Of a stretch of 64,000 nucleotides of DNA, positions 10,868 through 21,620 are shown piece after piece. The translations under genes were made by a program, and so were the position numbers. This DNA is from Timema cristinae (lineage: Eukaryota > Arthropoda > Insecta > Phasmatodea > Timematidae): contig JBCFYV010000024.1 in assembly GCA_039000515.1 (NCBI GenBank), positions 15,699,759-15,763,758 on the forward strand, given 5' to 3'. Within the stretch, counting starts at the first letter, position 1, and every line of letters begins with the position of its first letter. The notes below the pieces were generated by a model. It was not told the origin of the DNA. It made no database searches and worked only from the letters and a program-made list of their open reading frames with translations.

Positions 10868-11137
10868 GTATTAGCCGCCCTGGTGGCACAGACCTGTGCC
10901 CAGGGTACACCATAGGAGGTTGCCTTCACGTTGTACCCGTAATGAAATGATGTGTCATTATAAAGGTGGGAAGCTGGGGTTAGTCTTAACCTAACCTAAG
11001 CCCAATTTCCCAAATCTTGGGGACCGTTGGTTACATTCCTCTTAAGAGAAAGATACCTAAGGTACCAGACGGGAATCTAACACGGGACCCCCTAGGCTTG
11101 TAGCCAGGTGCACTAACCTCTACACCACGGGGGCGGT
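10868..11137 (-). mobile_element. SINE-like element with similar inverted ends (family H)
   Basis: On the - strand the right end reads as a tRNA-like head: 'ccgcccccgtggtgtagagg', 'gtgcacctggctacaagcc', B-box-like 'cgtgttagattcccg'. The left end on + ('gccgccctggtggcacag') resembles the same head, so the ends are weakly inverted. 'ttaacctaacctaagccc' lies in the middle. Confidence 0.5.
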
Positions 11138-11538
11138 TTTAAATGTTCTGATCACGTCTGACCAAGAGAGTTGAAGGTTAGATAGAAAGATGATATCACC
11201 TCTAGAAAATATTTATTAATATGTTTCGCAAAGCGTTAGCTATTAAATACTAATAAAAAGTACAAAGAACCAATTATTAATGAGAGAAAATAAATACATT
11301 CTTTGTTTATTTTTGTGTAACGTCGAGAATGAAAGGAGGAATCAAATATCGTGTCGTTCTACAGTCTGAAATTTCGATTTCTCTCATTAATATTGATACT
11401 TTAGTGTGAGAAACAGGTTGCATATGGACAAAGAGGTCCTATACTCGTTGCAGTTACTTGTGTTGAGAAATACCTTGCGATCAGCATCGCAGAAATGATG
11501 TAAGTCCGACGCTATTATCAATATAACATTAGCAACAG
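11138..11538. other. AT-rich sequence, nothing recognised
   Basis: No supported feature. Confidence 0.4.
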
Positions 11539-11828
11539 GTGACCTGGCTGTCTAGGGGTAAGGTGTCAGACTTCTGTGCTGTGGGTCCGGGGTTCAATCC
11601 TTGGTCCCCGCACAGATTTATCTGATTACCAAACACTTCCTTCATCTCTGACAAGACGTGTATTAATCACAACTTGTGAATGTGTAGAATGACCGGCCTC
11701 CACCGTGGTTCGGATTCCACGTTAAACTGTAGGTCCTCCATTTAATCTCACAATCACCCCTACCATTACACATTAGCGTAAGTGCGTATAACCCGAACGG
11801 GTAGTAAGACGCGGTGCTAATAATAGTA
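11539..11828 (+). mobile_element. SINE family B, full-length copy
   Basis: tRNA-like head with 'tggctgtctaggggtaagg' (box A region) and 'ggggttcaatccttggtcc' (B box). The body has 'cagatttatctgatta', 'ctctgacaagacgtgt' and 'cctccaccgtggttcgga', and the tail is 'cgaacgggtagtaagacgcgg' in part, ending in TAATAATAG. Unlike family A in head and body, it shares family A's last ~45 bp. Confidence 0.85.
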
Positions 11829-11890
11829 ACATTAGCAATATTTTTATTACGGAAACGTTTCACACAATAGGACATTTACTAGCTCCAGTA

Positions 11891-12205
11891 ACCGGCCCTG
11901 TGGTGTAGTGGACAGTGCACCTGGCCATTAGTTTAAGATTCATGGGTTCGATTCTCAGCTGGTGTTCTTAGTTTTTTCTGAAAGGGGAACCACCCCAACG
12001 GTCACCAGGATTTACTTAGCTAGGCTTAAATGTTTCTATTGGTTCCATACCCTCATACTCACTATCACCAACCATAATCTCATCTCAACGGGACATGGAC
12101 ATCCATGGAAAGGATGTACTACGATTAGTACATTTGGGCCTCCCCTTGGAAACAGTACATTAGTACTGGCTAATATTTTCACAAACTAGTCTACAAATGG
12201 TGTAA
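11891..12205 (+). mobile_element. tRNA-derived SINE (family G)
   Basis: Head 'ccggccctgtggtgtagtgg', 'cagtgcacctggcc', B-box-like 'atgggttcgattctcag', then a body with 'ggggaaccaccccaacgg' and an end near 'ggctaatattttcacaaa'. No second copy in the window. The head is related to that of family H at 11137. Confidence 0.65.
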
Positions 12206-12230
12206 TCCAGACTCTCAGTATTATTATTCT

Positions 12231-12411
12231 AGCTTCGGCGTCTGAATGGCCTTAGGCATAACTCTCACAATATGCCAATTTTTCCTACTCTCCTTTCACG
12301 CAAATGCGGGTATATTACCTCTTAAAATCCTTTCTTTTCCAACCTACCCAGTATTTATAATATATGCGTATAACATGAACAGGAGGTAAGATGTGGTAAT
12401 AACAATAATAT
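12231..12411 (+). mobile_element. SINE family A, damaged copy
   Basis: The head 'agcttcggcgtctgaatggcc' is partly deleted. The middle 'ctctcctttcacgcaaatgc' and tail 'aacatgaacaggaggtaag' are retained. Confidence 0.6.
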
Positions 12412-12945
12412 TTGGGAGTGAATTAATCTACCAGTTTATCCATTCATAATAGATCTATAAACCTATTCAAATTTGTGAGAACAATCAAATTAATTCAAAA
12501 ATATCAACAAGTAGAATATAATTAATAGCAAATATAATAATTAATCAAGATCAGTGAAACATTAATGATTGTAAAATGTGTAGCAGAATTAAATTACACA
12601 TTTGCTGTGAATAATGAGTGGCGTTTGCCATATACGTTCTAATGTGTTTTGATAAGTGATTGATGCGTCACTTGCTGTGAAGTATCGTGTCTTGTCAAAG
12701 TTTATTACCGTCTATAATATATCGTTTGGAACCGAAAGTAATTCTTGCCATCATTGTTATAAAAGCCAAATAGTCCTGAAAAGTTGAAATTAATAATCAA
12801 TTTTAAAGTATTGATATATCCCTTCCATTGTCACTTTTGTTTAGCTACTATAAATACCTTTGGAAAATATTTTGTTCAAAGAGGGATAAAGATAATGAAA
12901 AGTGAAGTAGGTTACTTAATTATGGGCTACATATCAAACATTGTT
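12412..12945. other. AT-rich sequence, nothing recognised
   Basis: No supported feature. Confidence 0.4.
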
Positions 12946-12949
12946 AAAG

Positions 12950-13075
12950 TGGTTTTGTCTTGCAGGTTACGGTGGGTCAAACATGCAGCACCTAACGCAA
13001 ACCTAAATGAAAGAGACCAATGGGTGGATATGATACAGATGAGAGGATAGTATTAGAATGGACCTTAAGAGATAG
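12950..13075 (+). pseudogene. LINE ORF2 C-terminal fragment
   Basis: The + strand reads as a decayed relative of the RTE/Jockey-type endonuclease-reverse transcriptase C-terminus: 'LRWVKHAAPNANLNERDQWVD'-like residues match the family pattern (LRW.GH..RM). It leads directly into the minisatellite at 13060. A better-preserved fragment of the same region lies inverted at 14505-14705. Retrotransposition function is lost. Confidence 0.5.
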
Positions 13076-13690
13076 ATGAGTATTGTTGGCTAAGATAGAA
13101 ATAGGTGTAATGAGGTGGACTGGATATAACTGGCTCAAGATAGAAATAGGGTGTAATGAGGTGGACTGGATATAACTGGCTCAAATGATGGGTGAATAGG
13201 TGGCTGGATATAACTGCTAAAATGGGAAGGTATGAGGTGGCTGAATATAACTAGCTTAAGATAGGGATAGGGTGTAATTAGGTGGACTGGATATAATTGG
13301 CTCAAGATGGAGATTGGGTGTAGTGAGCTAGACTGGATATAACTAGCTTAAGATATAAATAATATGTAATAAGGTGGACTGTATAGAATTAGTTTAAGAT
13401 ATGGATAGGCTGTTATGGGGTGGACTGGATGTAACTAGTTTAAGATATGGGTAATTCGGTAGGGGGTAATAAGGTGGATTTGATATAACTAGTTTAAAAT
13501 ATAGATGGGCTGTAATGAGGTGAACTGGATATAATTAGTTTAAGAAATGGATAGGCTTTGATGAGGTCGGCTGGATACAGCTAGTTTAAGATAGAGATAG
13601 GCTGTAACGAGGTGGACTGGATATAGCTTGTTTAAGATAGTATAGGTTTTAATGAGGTGGACTGGATAGAACTAGCTTTAAGATAGAAAT
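13060..13690 (+). repeat. ~46 bp minisatellite derived from a LINE coding end
   Basis: About 13 diverged copies of a unit with the core 'gtaatgaggtggactgg' and 'atataactggctcaagata'. Read in frame, one unit gives IGCNEVDWI, a stop and LAQ. This matches the last codons of the LINE fragment at 14505-14560 and the family motif around 'DWI.LAQDR'. The array therefore arose by tandem amplification of a piece of LINE coding sequence. Units vary by small indels and substitutions. Confidence 0.75.
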
Positions 13691-14500
13691 AGGTGGCAAA
13701 ACTTTTTAAATTGATTAATGAAATTTCAATTTCCTTGTGCCATAAATTAGGTATTATGAATTAATGTAGACTAGCTGTGAACTGAGTAACCAAGTGTTTC
13801 AATCGTTCTTAATAAATACAAACAATATACAACTCGAGTTTCCTGATGGGCAACGATGTGTTTTCTGAATTTGTTTGGAATCCACCTACTTAGCTCAAAA
13901 GTTATATGTTGCATTTCATATTTTGTGTAGACCTATTTTCTATAATTAATACCTCTCTACCTTCCGTAATAGTTCGTGAAAATAATACGAGTCTTATAAA
14001 AAGTTGAACAAATAAAACAATTTCACATGATTGTTTATGTTTCAATTTAGTCAACAACATATTAAATCAACACTAAAACGAATCTTAAATTATTGCTCTG
14101 TAATATGATTACGTATAAAAGAAACTCTGTTTAGCGGTACCTGAATGACATTGCAAAACTACTTCCTGAGAAAACAACCAAATGTAATCACCGACACGAT
14201 TGTCAGTGAACATGCCAGCAACTTTATTATCTCCAATGACAAGGCTATTAAATAACGCATCTCTAGGTCATTTAGTGCATGAGAACAGATATAGTAGAGG
14301 ATATTTTATGAGAATCCTTGATCTATTTTGTTCATTATGGATCGTCAAATTTTCAAAGAAAGAGCCTCCTAAATATCATAAACATATTATTTTACGGCCA
14401 AACGTAACTAGTGCTATTATATGCTTATTTACTCTAGGGCATAAGGAACTCGAAAGTTCATTGCTACGCCTAAAAAATACGCTACCTATTCCTATCTTTA
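13691..14500. other. AT-rich sequence with one 101-codon frame of doubtful status
   Basis: A + strand frame at 14200-14505 (101 codons) runs up to the inverted LINE fragment. It has no recognisable domain and AT-driven composition, so I do not call it a gene. Confidence 0.35.
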
Positions 14501-14504
14501 GATA

Positions 14505-14705
14505 GTTATATCCAGTCTACCTCATTACATCCTATCTCGTTCAGGTCAATTCTAATGTTATCCTCCTATCTGCGTCTAAGGTCTTCCCAATGATTTATTC
14601 CCTATGGGTTTGACAGATAGCACCCTGAATAAGGTTCTAGATTCTCCCATTTGTGCTGCATGTCCTGTCCACCGTAACCTGCGAGACTTGATGATCATAA
14701 CAATG
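14505..14705 (-). pseudogene. LINE ORF2 C-terminal fragment, inverted
   Basis: The - strand reads, from 14700 downward: SRRLRWTGHAAQMGES, then VKPIGNKSLGRPRRRWED and NEIGCNEVDWI. This is the typical C-terminus of RTE/Jockey-like LINE polyproteins (LRW.GH..RM ... P.G.R..GRPR.RWED). It is partly frameshifted. It faces the fragment and minisatellite at 12.95-13.69 kb. Confidence 0.7.
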
Positions 14706-14719
14706 TCTGGTGATGATTA

Positions 14720-15600
14720 TTGCACAGGGTATGTAGCTCATCATTATATAATCTAAGTGCAAATAATAATTAATGTAAATTATTGGTTTAAAGTCGATTA
14801 AAATAAATCTTATTTAACCAATTTTATAGAACAAAGTAAAAGCATATTATTCCTCTTCAAGAGTATTTTCATACATTCCGTATCTTTTTACACGTCCGTA
14901 ATATTCGCATATTTATACTATTGGAGTGATTTAGGATTGGGGAAAGTAGAATGGATTGTAAATATAACCTACAAGAAACATAAATCGGCCAATATTTGAG
15001 CTCCGAAATTCTCCGTCACCTACAAATCACTCAAGACGAGACCAAAGAATATCCGAGGATTTAAACACTATTTTTCAAATATACGTCTTTATTGATTAAA
15101 GATTTAAATAAAACACTGAGCTAATCATTAATTTTTCCATACTTATTAAGATTCTGCTGCACTATTAAGAGAAATAAATAAAAAGCACAGTGTTTTTAAA
15201 ATTATTCAAGATAGGTCAAGATTTTTGTTTTCAATATTACATAAGATATCTAAAGGGTGTAATAAAACCATTTAATTTATCACATTCATATAAAACTCCC
15301 CCAATATATAATTTAAAAGTAAAAACTTGAATCTAATAAGTTAAAAATGAAACCATTCATTTAAATGAAATAAGTACATTTGAAAAAAAACTTGTTATTA
15401 ATAGGCTGTTATTCTTTTATTTCAAATAATATATGCCTAATCTATTTGATATATTTGAAAAATTGATCAAAAACTATATTTTGGTATTAAAAACCACAAA
15501 TCATGTTGATATTAATGAATTATTGCAATTAATGGCATTGTTATGTTGCCAATAAATATGCCACAACATAAAAATATATAATATTTAACCTGAAATGTAC
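14720..15600. other. AT-rich sequence, nothing recognised
   Basis: No supported feature. Confidence 0.4.
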
Positions 15601-15608
15601 ATCCATTA

Positions 15609-15848
15609 CTGGGGTCCAGGTCAGTTTTTTATTCAATCCATATGATTTACAATACCAGCTTTTTAGGCCTCTCATAACTTTATTTGTCTTATAATCTAAC
15701 TTAAGACTAGTACAGGCACAACATTCAATCCCCGGTCGTTAATTCATCACTTTGAAAGGGTAAAATCACAATTCACCAATGATACATTTTCACCCATGCC
15801 GGGAATCAAACCCGGAAAGTCACGCTACCGACTGAGATAAGATGTTGG
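15609..15848 (-). mobile_element. SINE family E, copy 1 (- strand)
   Basis: The right end is the complement of a tRNA-like head ('cgggaatcaaacccgg' as B box; 'gactgagataagatgttgg'). The body contains 'gtcagttttttattcaa', 'acaggcacaacattcaatcc' and 'tcaccaatgatacatttt'. The matching copy is at 62382-62615. Confidence 0.8.
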
Positions 15849-15910
15849 GTGTATATTGATCTTGAATGTTGTATTTAAAGATTGTGTCCACGGTAAATAA
15901 TAAAAATATA

Positions 15911-16160
15911 AAGTCTTCCAATTATTAATCTTGGGGTAAAGTGCTCACCTCAGCTTCCGATGTTTATGGGTTCAAACCTAGTTGGGGTGAACGTATTTTT
16001 TCTGAGAGATAAGAACTTATAGCACAACCTTCTTCGGAGGGGAAGTAAAGTCATTGGTCCCATGTCGCTTGTGGCGTGTAAAAGGAACTTAGAAGATCTA
16101 TGAAAATACCTTTACCGGAAAAATTGGAGGGCTCTTTTGCTCTCACTCAAAGAAATTATG
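15911..16160 (+). mobile_element. SINE family D, copy 2
   Basis: Same order as copy 1: 'cttggggtaaagtgctcacc', 'tgggttcaaacctagttgg', 'gcacaaccttcttcggagg', 'aaaattggagggctcttttgc', ending near 'caaagaaattatg'. Confidence 0.8.
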
Positions 16161-16164
16161 TTGT

Positions 16165-16735
16165 ACTGATATAATATATAGATTCAGAAAGTTCTCGTTA
16201 AATACAACCAATAAATAAATTGATCCTGGTTGATCTTGGTAAACATTTATACTTTAATTTAACTTTCATGAATTTAAGTGGGAATTTAATTTTATATGAC
16301 AAAAACTTAAACTCCTCTTCATTGTAGAATATTAGAAAATTTTAGCAAAGCCAATTGAGTTGAAGTCTATAAATGCTTGCGTCACTGATATAATCAGTAG
16401 CAATACTAAAAAAAAAATTATAATAAAACATGTCAAAGAAACTTTATGGTCTATTTTCATTAAATAACAAGAAATAATATAAGAAAAATAGTTTTAAAAA
16501 AAAATTAATTCTAAATACCAAAGAAAAAAATACAAAGGATAAAAAAATCCAGGAAATTCAAACTAGTTTTATTTGATTACCATAGGTTGTATAAGATTTT
16601 TTTTAAATTACAATATTCCTATCAGATACTTATTTAACTTCGCTCACAAATGTACCAGATTGCTAATAAGAAGAAAAAATTAAAACCTTTGCAACAAATA
16701 AGTATAAACAATCCTTTAAAATAAGAAGCTAGGTA
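16165..16735. other. AT-rich sequence, nothing recognised
   Basis: No supported feature. Confidence 0.4.
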
Positions 16736-16736
16736 T

Positions 16737-17017
16737 GTGACCTACTGGTCAAGGTGTAAGGTGTCAAACTCGTGTGCTGGGGGTCCGGGTTTCAATCTTC
16801 GGTCGCGGCACAGATTTATCTGATTGCCAAACCCTTCTTTCACCTCTGACAAGTGTATTAATCACAACTTGTGAATTGTGGAGTGCCAGGCCTCCACCGT
16901 GGTTCGGATCCCACGTTAAACTGTAGATCCTCCATTTCAACTAACAATCACACTACCATTACACATTAGCGTAAGTACATATAACCTGAACGGTAGTAAG
17001 ACGCCGCTAAGAAGAAG
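16737..17017 (+). mobile_element. SINE family B, full-length copy
   Basis: Head 'tgacctactggtcaaggtg', B-box-like 'ccgggtttcaatcttcggtc', body 'ggcctccaccgtggttcgga' and tail 'cctgaacggtagtaagacg'. About as diverged from the 11.5 kb copy as the other members. Confidence 0.8.
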
Positions 17018-17024
17018 AATGGTA

Positions 17025-17770
17025 AGACAAAGCTTTTTCTGCAACTGGATTATGCACTCGTTTTAAGTTATTTTATTAAATTTTTTGGTAAAATTTAACC
17101 TTCCTGCTTTATACTCGAACTTATGTTTTACTGAACCACAGCAAGTTTAATACAAAGTGTTTGTCTGCGCTAAAGAATTTACAAACAATATATAACTACG
17201 TAGTCAAGTCTTAGAATTTTCTGTAATACAAAAACTTAACTTACAATGAGATATTTCAAACCAACAATACAAAATGCATATTATCCTAATAATCATACAT
17301 GGATTCCTTATATTGCTTGACAACATCTTAGAACACAAAGCTAGTTTAAGTTTTTCAAATACTATTCAAGTCTCATTTTTTTAAATCACCAGATAGATAA
17401 CTGCCAACGAATATATCAGAAATTTTATGGTGTAACAAGTGACCTCTCGAGCTTGACATGTTTCAAAGTTTATACCAGAATTAAATCTCGCTGACTAGTA
17501 CATTTATCTTGCTAGTAGCTCAGTGAACAGTAGAACTCGATCCTTCCATTTAATAAATGCTAAGTGCATATTGAAATAAATGTCATGTTTTTAATGTCAC
17601 TACGTCTTATAGATTTCTCTTTGGATTTAAAATTGAAATATCTTCTGTGATTTCTCCTTGAATTTGAAGTTAGTATTTTCTACTTGGCAATACAAGTTAG
17701 ACAAAAAATAAATGGTACGATGCACCGCACAGACATTTTTCCGCTTTTATCTTAAAATAGACATTATAAT
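17025..17770. other. AT-rich sequence, nothing recognised
   Basis: No supported feature. Confidence 0.4.
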
Positions 17771-17772
17771 TA

Positions 17773-18034
17773 ATAATAATAATAAAATTTAGCACCGCGT
17801 CTAACTACCCGTTCGGGTTATACGCTTTAAGTACTAATTACGTTAATGGATTTAGGAATTGGGAAGGTTGAATTAGAGGAAGTGAACCCGCATTTGCGTG
17901 GAGGGAGAATGGAAAACCATTTAGGAAAAACCACCCCAGTTCACCCGACCGAGATTCGAACCTTGGTCTCCCCGTCCTCAGCAGTAGAGCTTAACACGAC
18001 AAGCGCGTTAGCCAACTACGCCACCGAGATGGGT
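17773..18034 (-). mobile_element. SINE family A, well-preserved - strand copy
   Basis: Begins with 'aataataataaaatttagc' and 'accgcgtctaactacccgtt' (complement of the 3' tail), contains 'gaacccgcatttgcgtggag', and ends with the complement of the head ('gagattcgaaccttggtctc' and 'gttagccaactacgccaccg'). The open frame across it is fortuitous. Confidence 0.85.
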
Positions 18035-18039
18035 AGACA

Positions 18040-18900
18040 TTTAATACAATCTCGTAAGATTTGTGAAACAAAATAATAGGTATACATTGTTGTATAAACA
18101 CTACATCAGATCATAAATGAAATAATATATACTGTTACTTTCTCTAAAGCATTAGAAACTAGTAACAATGTTACATAAAAGTTGAGAAAAGAGAAGCATC
18201 TCTGTCCACCATTTTCAAAGATCTTAATATAAAAGTAGCTATATATAATTGATAATAGCTCAGAAATTACTTGTCTTACAAAAATATATTTCAATTAAAA
18301 GATTTGTATCGCTCATAGTACTACAACTTTACCTTGATAATCTATTTCGTATATCAAATAGTTGAAGAGAATTTATGAAAATTGGAGAATCTCCCTTATT
18401 AAAGTACCATCAGTCACTTTCTTGAGAAAATGAAAATTTCCATCTTGTTTGTAATGATAAACAGTGTCTAGATTTAAAATGTAATCAAAACATTTAGATC
18501 CTATTTCGAGAAAATCATCTATTTTTATTTATTTGCCTATCAGTAAAATACCCTTACTAAATTTAGGGTTAGACATTTTATTCTTAAAATCCCTCGGGGG
18601 GAACTTATGAAAACCCCAAATACCAAGTCTTAGTCCAATCGGTAAAATAGTTTTGGCTCTAATCCACGGCACAGAGAGACGCCATTTTGAAAACAACTTT
18701 TTGGTTTCAGAGGGTTATGAAACATCGACGTTTATATTACATTATATTTATAAAGAATAACCTTTGTTTCCATCATTCAATACTTCAGTCTCACAATATA
18801 TATCAAAATTAAATACTATCCCTAAGGTGCTTGGACAAATTTTTATAATTCTAAATTCAACAGACATGGTATTAGCTATGAAGTTACTGTGGAAGTGTAC
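18040..18900. other. AT-rich sequence; possible LINE 3' tail
   Basis: Most is unassigned. The segment 18605-18690 ('aaataccaagtcttagtcc', 'aatcggtaaaatagttttgg', 'cacagagagacgcc') resembles the 3' untranslated tails of some LINEs, but this is weak. Confidence 0.25.
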
Positions 18901-18904
18901 TTGA

Positions 18905-19250
18905 GTAAAGATCAGTATTTTGGCAGATTTTATGGCGACATTTTGTTGATCAAAATAAATCAATTATTGTTCAAATAGAAACATTTACTTTAATTTTCTT
19001 CACATGGTGATATCATCAATTTTTGAATAGCAGTCATGAGCATAGTTACATTAGATGAAAGACTGTTTAAATGAAGAAAAAAAGTTGTAATTAAATTAAA
19101 GGACACCCTTGACAGATATTCAAGAATTATTGTTGATATTACTACGTGAGTAAAATTAAATTCCATGTTTATAGTGGAGATATATTTGATTTATTTTGCC
19201 GAAAAATGTTTTGCCACAAGAACTGCAAAAACCTTGCCCTTTTCTCGCGT
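18905..19250. mobile_element. Foldback MITE (family M), copy 2
   Basis: An imperfect palindrome centred near 19075 with outer 'gatcaaaataaatca' against 'tttgatttattttgcc' and inner 'cacatggtgatatca' against 'gttgatattactacgtg'. It is more diverged than copy 1. Confidence 0.6.
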
Positions 19251-19334
19251 TTTAATATACTCTCACTTCACATGAAACAATTCTGGAGCAACAGCCATCT
19301 TGAAACGGATAGCTTGATCGCTAAAAAAATTTAG

Positions 19335-19445
19335 TTTAAGTTAGTCCAAGAATTTGGCAGAAATCATGGAACAATCCTACAAGAAGACAGACAGAAATAT
19401 CAGACGGTCAGTTAAAACGGTAATAAGACGCGGTGAATAAAAAAA
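19335..19445 (+). other. Possible SINE tail remnant
   Basis: 'gacagacagaaatatcagacgg' in part is followed by 'ggtaataagacgcggtgaat' and an A-rich end, the last resembling the shared SINE tail. No head is present. Confidence 0.3.
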
Positions 19446-19562
19446 CGGTCATATCCTTAAATGTTGGATAGTATCATTTAATCTATAGCCGGATTTTGGT
19501 TGCACAACTTTAAGTAAAAAAAACAACACATTTTTTATGGTCGGCATTGGTATTATCTTTCT

Positions 19563-19812
19563 TTAGCACTGCATCTTACCAACCGGTTCGGGTTATATGC
19601 TTATGTACTAATTACGGTAATGGTTTCAGGGATTAAGAAGGTTATATTTATTGGAAATCTACCCGCATTTGCATGGTGGGGGAGTGGAAAATCATGTTGG
19701 GAAAATCACCTTCAGTACATTCAACCGAGATTCAAACCTTGATCTCACCATCAATGGCGTTCTAGTCTACTGCGAGAGTAGCACCTTAGACCATGAGGCC
19801 ACCGAAGCGGGT
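19563..19812 (-). mobile_element. SINE family A, - strand copy
   Basis: Complement of the tail ('tagcactgcatcttaccaac'), 'tctacccgcatttgcatgg', then complement of the head ('gagattcaaaccttgatctc', 'agaccatgaggccaccgaag'). Confidence 0.8.
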
Positions 19813-19885
19813 AACATTGATAATATTTAACTGTGATTAAACTAATTATTGTTAATGTTATTTTACTCAAATATAACTACATTAT

Positions 19886-19966
19886 CTACCAAATATGACT
19901 GATGCACAGTGGCAGCTCCGCAGTGCCTATACACGAGCCGCCACTGTGCATCAGTCATATTTGTAG
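19886..19966. repeat. Strong hairpin made of a hAT-like end plus flanking DNA
   Basis: Arms of about 32 bp: left 'aaatatgactgatgca' then 'cagtggcagctc'; right the complement 'gagccgccactg' then 'tgcatcagtcatattt'. There are about two mismatches and a ~16 bp loop. CAGTGGC.GCTC is a hAT-type terminus, and the palindrome extends beyond it into non-element flank on both sides. Confidence 0.8.
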
Positions 19967-20667
19967 TACAATATATATTCCTTAAGCTTAATGTCAGTAC
20001 TTTAGTAGACATCCCCAGTTTATGAAAAATATACTAAAATTATGTATGGAACTGTGCGATTCACAGTGCCAGGGACGTGGTATTTGACTGCTGTGCACAT
20101 GTGCACATAGGAAGGGCGTGGGGGAGGAAGGCAGGACTGCCATGTAGAGAGAGCACTGTTGCTCTCTCAGTGCCGGCTCTGACGTGGTGGTGGAAGGAAT
20201 TATTTTTTTACTCACCGTGTGTTGTGCTTAAAAACCGTGTACCATATTCTTGAATGTGATAAAGTGTAGAAGAGTGTAGAATTAGATTATTATTCTGCTT
20301 CCAGCTATTCTATAAGATTAATTTTTTTTCGATTCTTTTATTTAACATAAAGACAAAATGCGCTTGCAGTATTTTGATGTATAAAATTTTTCTCAATTGT
20401 CATTCAGAGACAAAGGAGAAAATTATTGATATTTTTGCGCTAATTAAAACAAGAAGAATGGATTTTATTTTTAAATGAATAGCTCAAGCTTGAACTGTAA
20501 CAATTTAAGCTAAAGTAAGTAAAAAAGTTTTTTATAAGATTTTATCAAGTTTCTGAATAAATTTTCTTTTTATACATGTTTTTTTCCTTTTATACAATTT
20601 TAAAACAAAGGCTAAACATTTTTTCCGGACCAGCACCCCCACTAATTTGAGCTACGAGCCGCCACTA
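19907..20667. mobile_element. Probable non-autonomous hAT element
   Basis: Left end CAGTGGCAGCTC and right end GAGCCGCCACTA (20656-20667) are inverted. The flanking 8-mers are ctgatgca (19899-19906) and gtgatgca (20668-20675), agreeing at 7 of 8 bases as expected for a hAT 8-bp target duplication. The interior has a GC-richer part (20040-20210), a T-rich remainder and no transposase. Confidence 0.6.
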
Positions 20668-20675
20668 GTGATGCA

Positions 20676-21300
20676 TATCACATGACTTGATATGTGAATA
20701 TACAAGCAAATTTTAATTAATGTTTGTACCTGGTCTGTGATCTGTCAAATTAGGGAGGTTTGACAAATATTTCTGTCCTTTATAGGCCTATTAATCCCAA
20801 AAATGATTATTTAACTAAGTAATCGATCCTCTTCACCAAACAAATGGTCGTTTCAGTCCCTCAGATTACCAGATTAGTTCATCCTCCATACCATTGGGTA
20901 ACACCATCTCGGTGCTTGCAGAATGATTAAGCACTCAACCTACACCTTCTTGGGGTTCAATTATCTTCATTTTGGTTGTATCGTAATAAGAGTTATAGCA
21001 TATCGTTGCAGGTATCTGCTGTTTACTTTCCACCTACATTCATCATTAGAAGTAGATAACATAAAAACAAATCAACATAAGTTTTTTGTTGACGTTTTAA
21101 CATTTTAGAACAGAAGTGTTGAGAAATATGACCAACCACTCTGCTTGGAGCGTATGTTTTGTCGAAATTATTTCAAAGAAACTTATACTAAATTGATATA
21201 TTGTTCTTATTGTTGTTTGTAAGTATTTACATATAGGTGCACGGTTGATTTAAATATTATGTTGCATTTACGTTATTGATGAAACAGTCAAATTTGATCT
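20676..21300. other. Mostly unassigned; one tRNA-like stretch
   Basis: Around 20895-20965 'catctcggtgcttgcagaatg' and 'cttggggttcaattatc' look like a decayed SINE head. Nothing else was supported. Confidence 0.3.
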
Positions 21301-21304
21301 ACTT

Positions 21305-21620
21305 TGACCCTTAAGGTGCGATTTTACTCTTCTGACTTTGATAATAGAGGTCGGTGAAGGTGTTTACCCTCATGCTCTGGACATTAAGAGGTCCTTTTCC
21401 TCCTGACTGTACCTAAAGGTCGGTAACGGTGTTTATCCTCCTGACTCTGTTCATAGAGGTCAGTAAAGGTGTTTATCCTCTTTACTCTGTTTTTAGAGGT
21501 CAGTAGAGGTGTTTGTAATCCTGACTCTTATCCTAGAGGTCAGTAAAGGTGGTTTACACACATGACTCTGGTCCTAGATGTAGGTAAAAGTGTCTATCCT
21601 TCTGACTCTATCCTAAAGTT
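21305..21620 (+). repeat. ~40 bp tandem repeat, about 7 diverged units
   Basis: Unit core: 'agaggtcagtaaaggtgttt' followed by 'atcctcctgactctg'. Copies begin near 21347, 21414, 21456, 21496 and 21536, with decayed edges. No coding potential. Confidence 0.75.

Noticed and set aside
14200..14505. 101-codon + strand frame
   Set aside because: AT-driven composition, no domain, and it ends inside the inverted LINE fragment.
17846..18076. Frames within SINE copies (also 24653-24880, 56644-56895, 11663-11875)
   Set aside because: The same residues recur in every family A or B copy because they translate SINE sequence.
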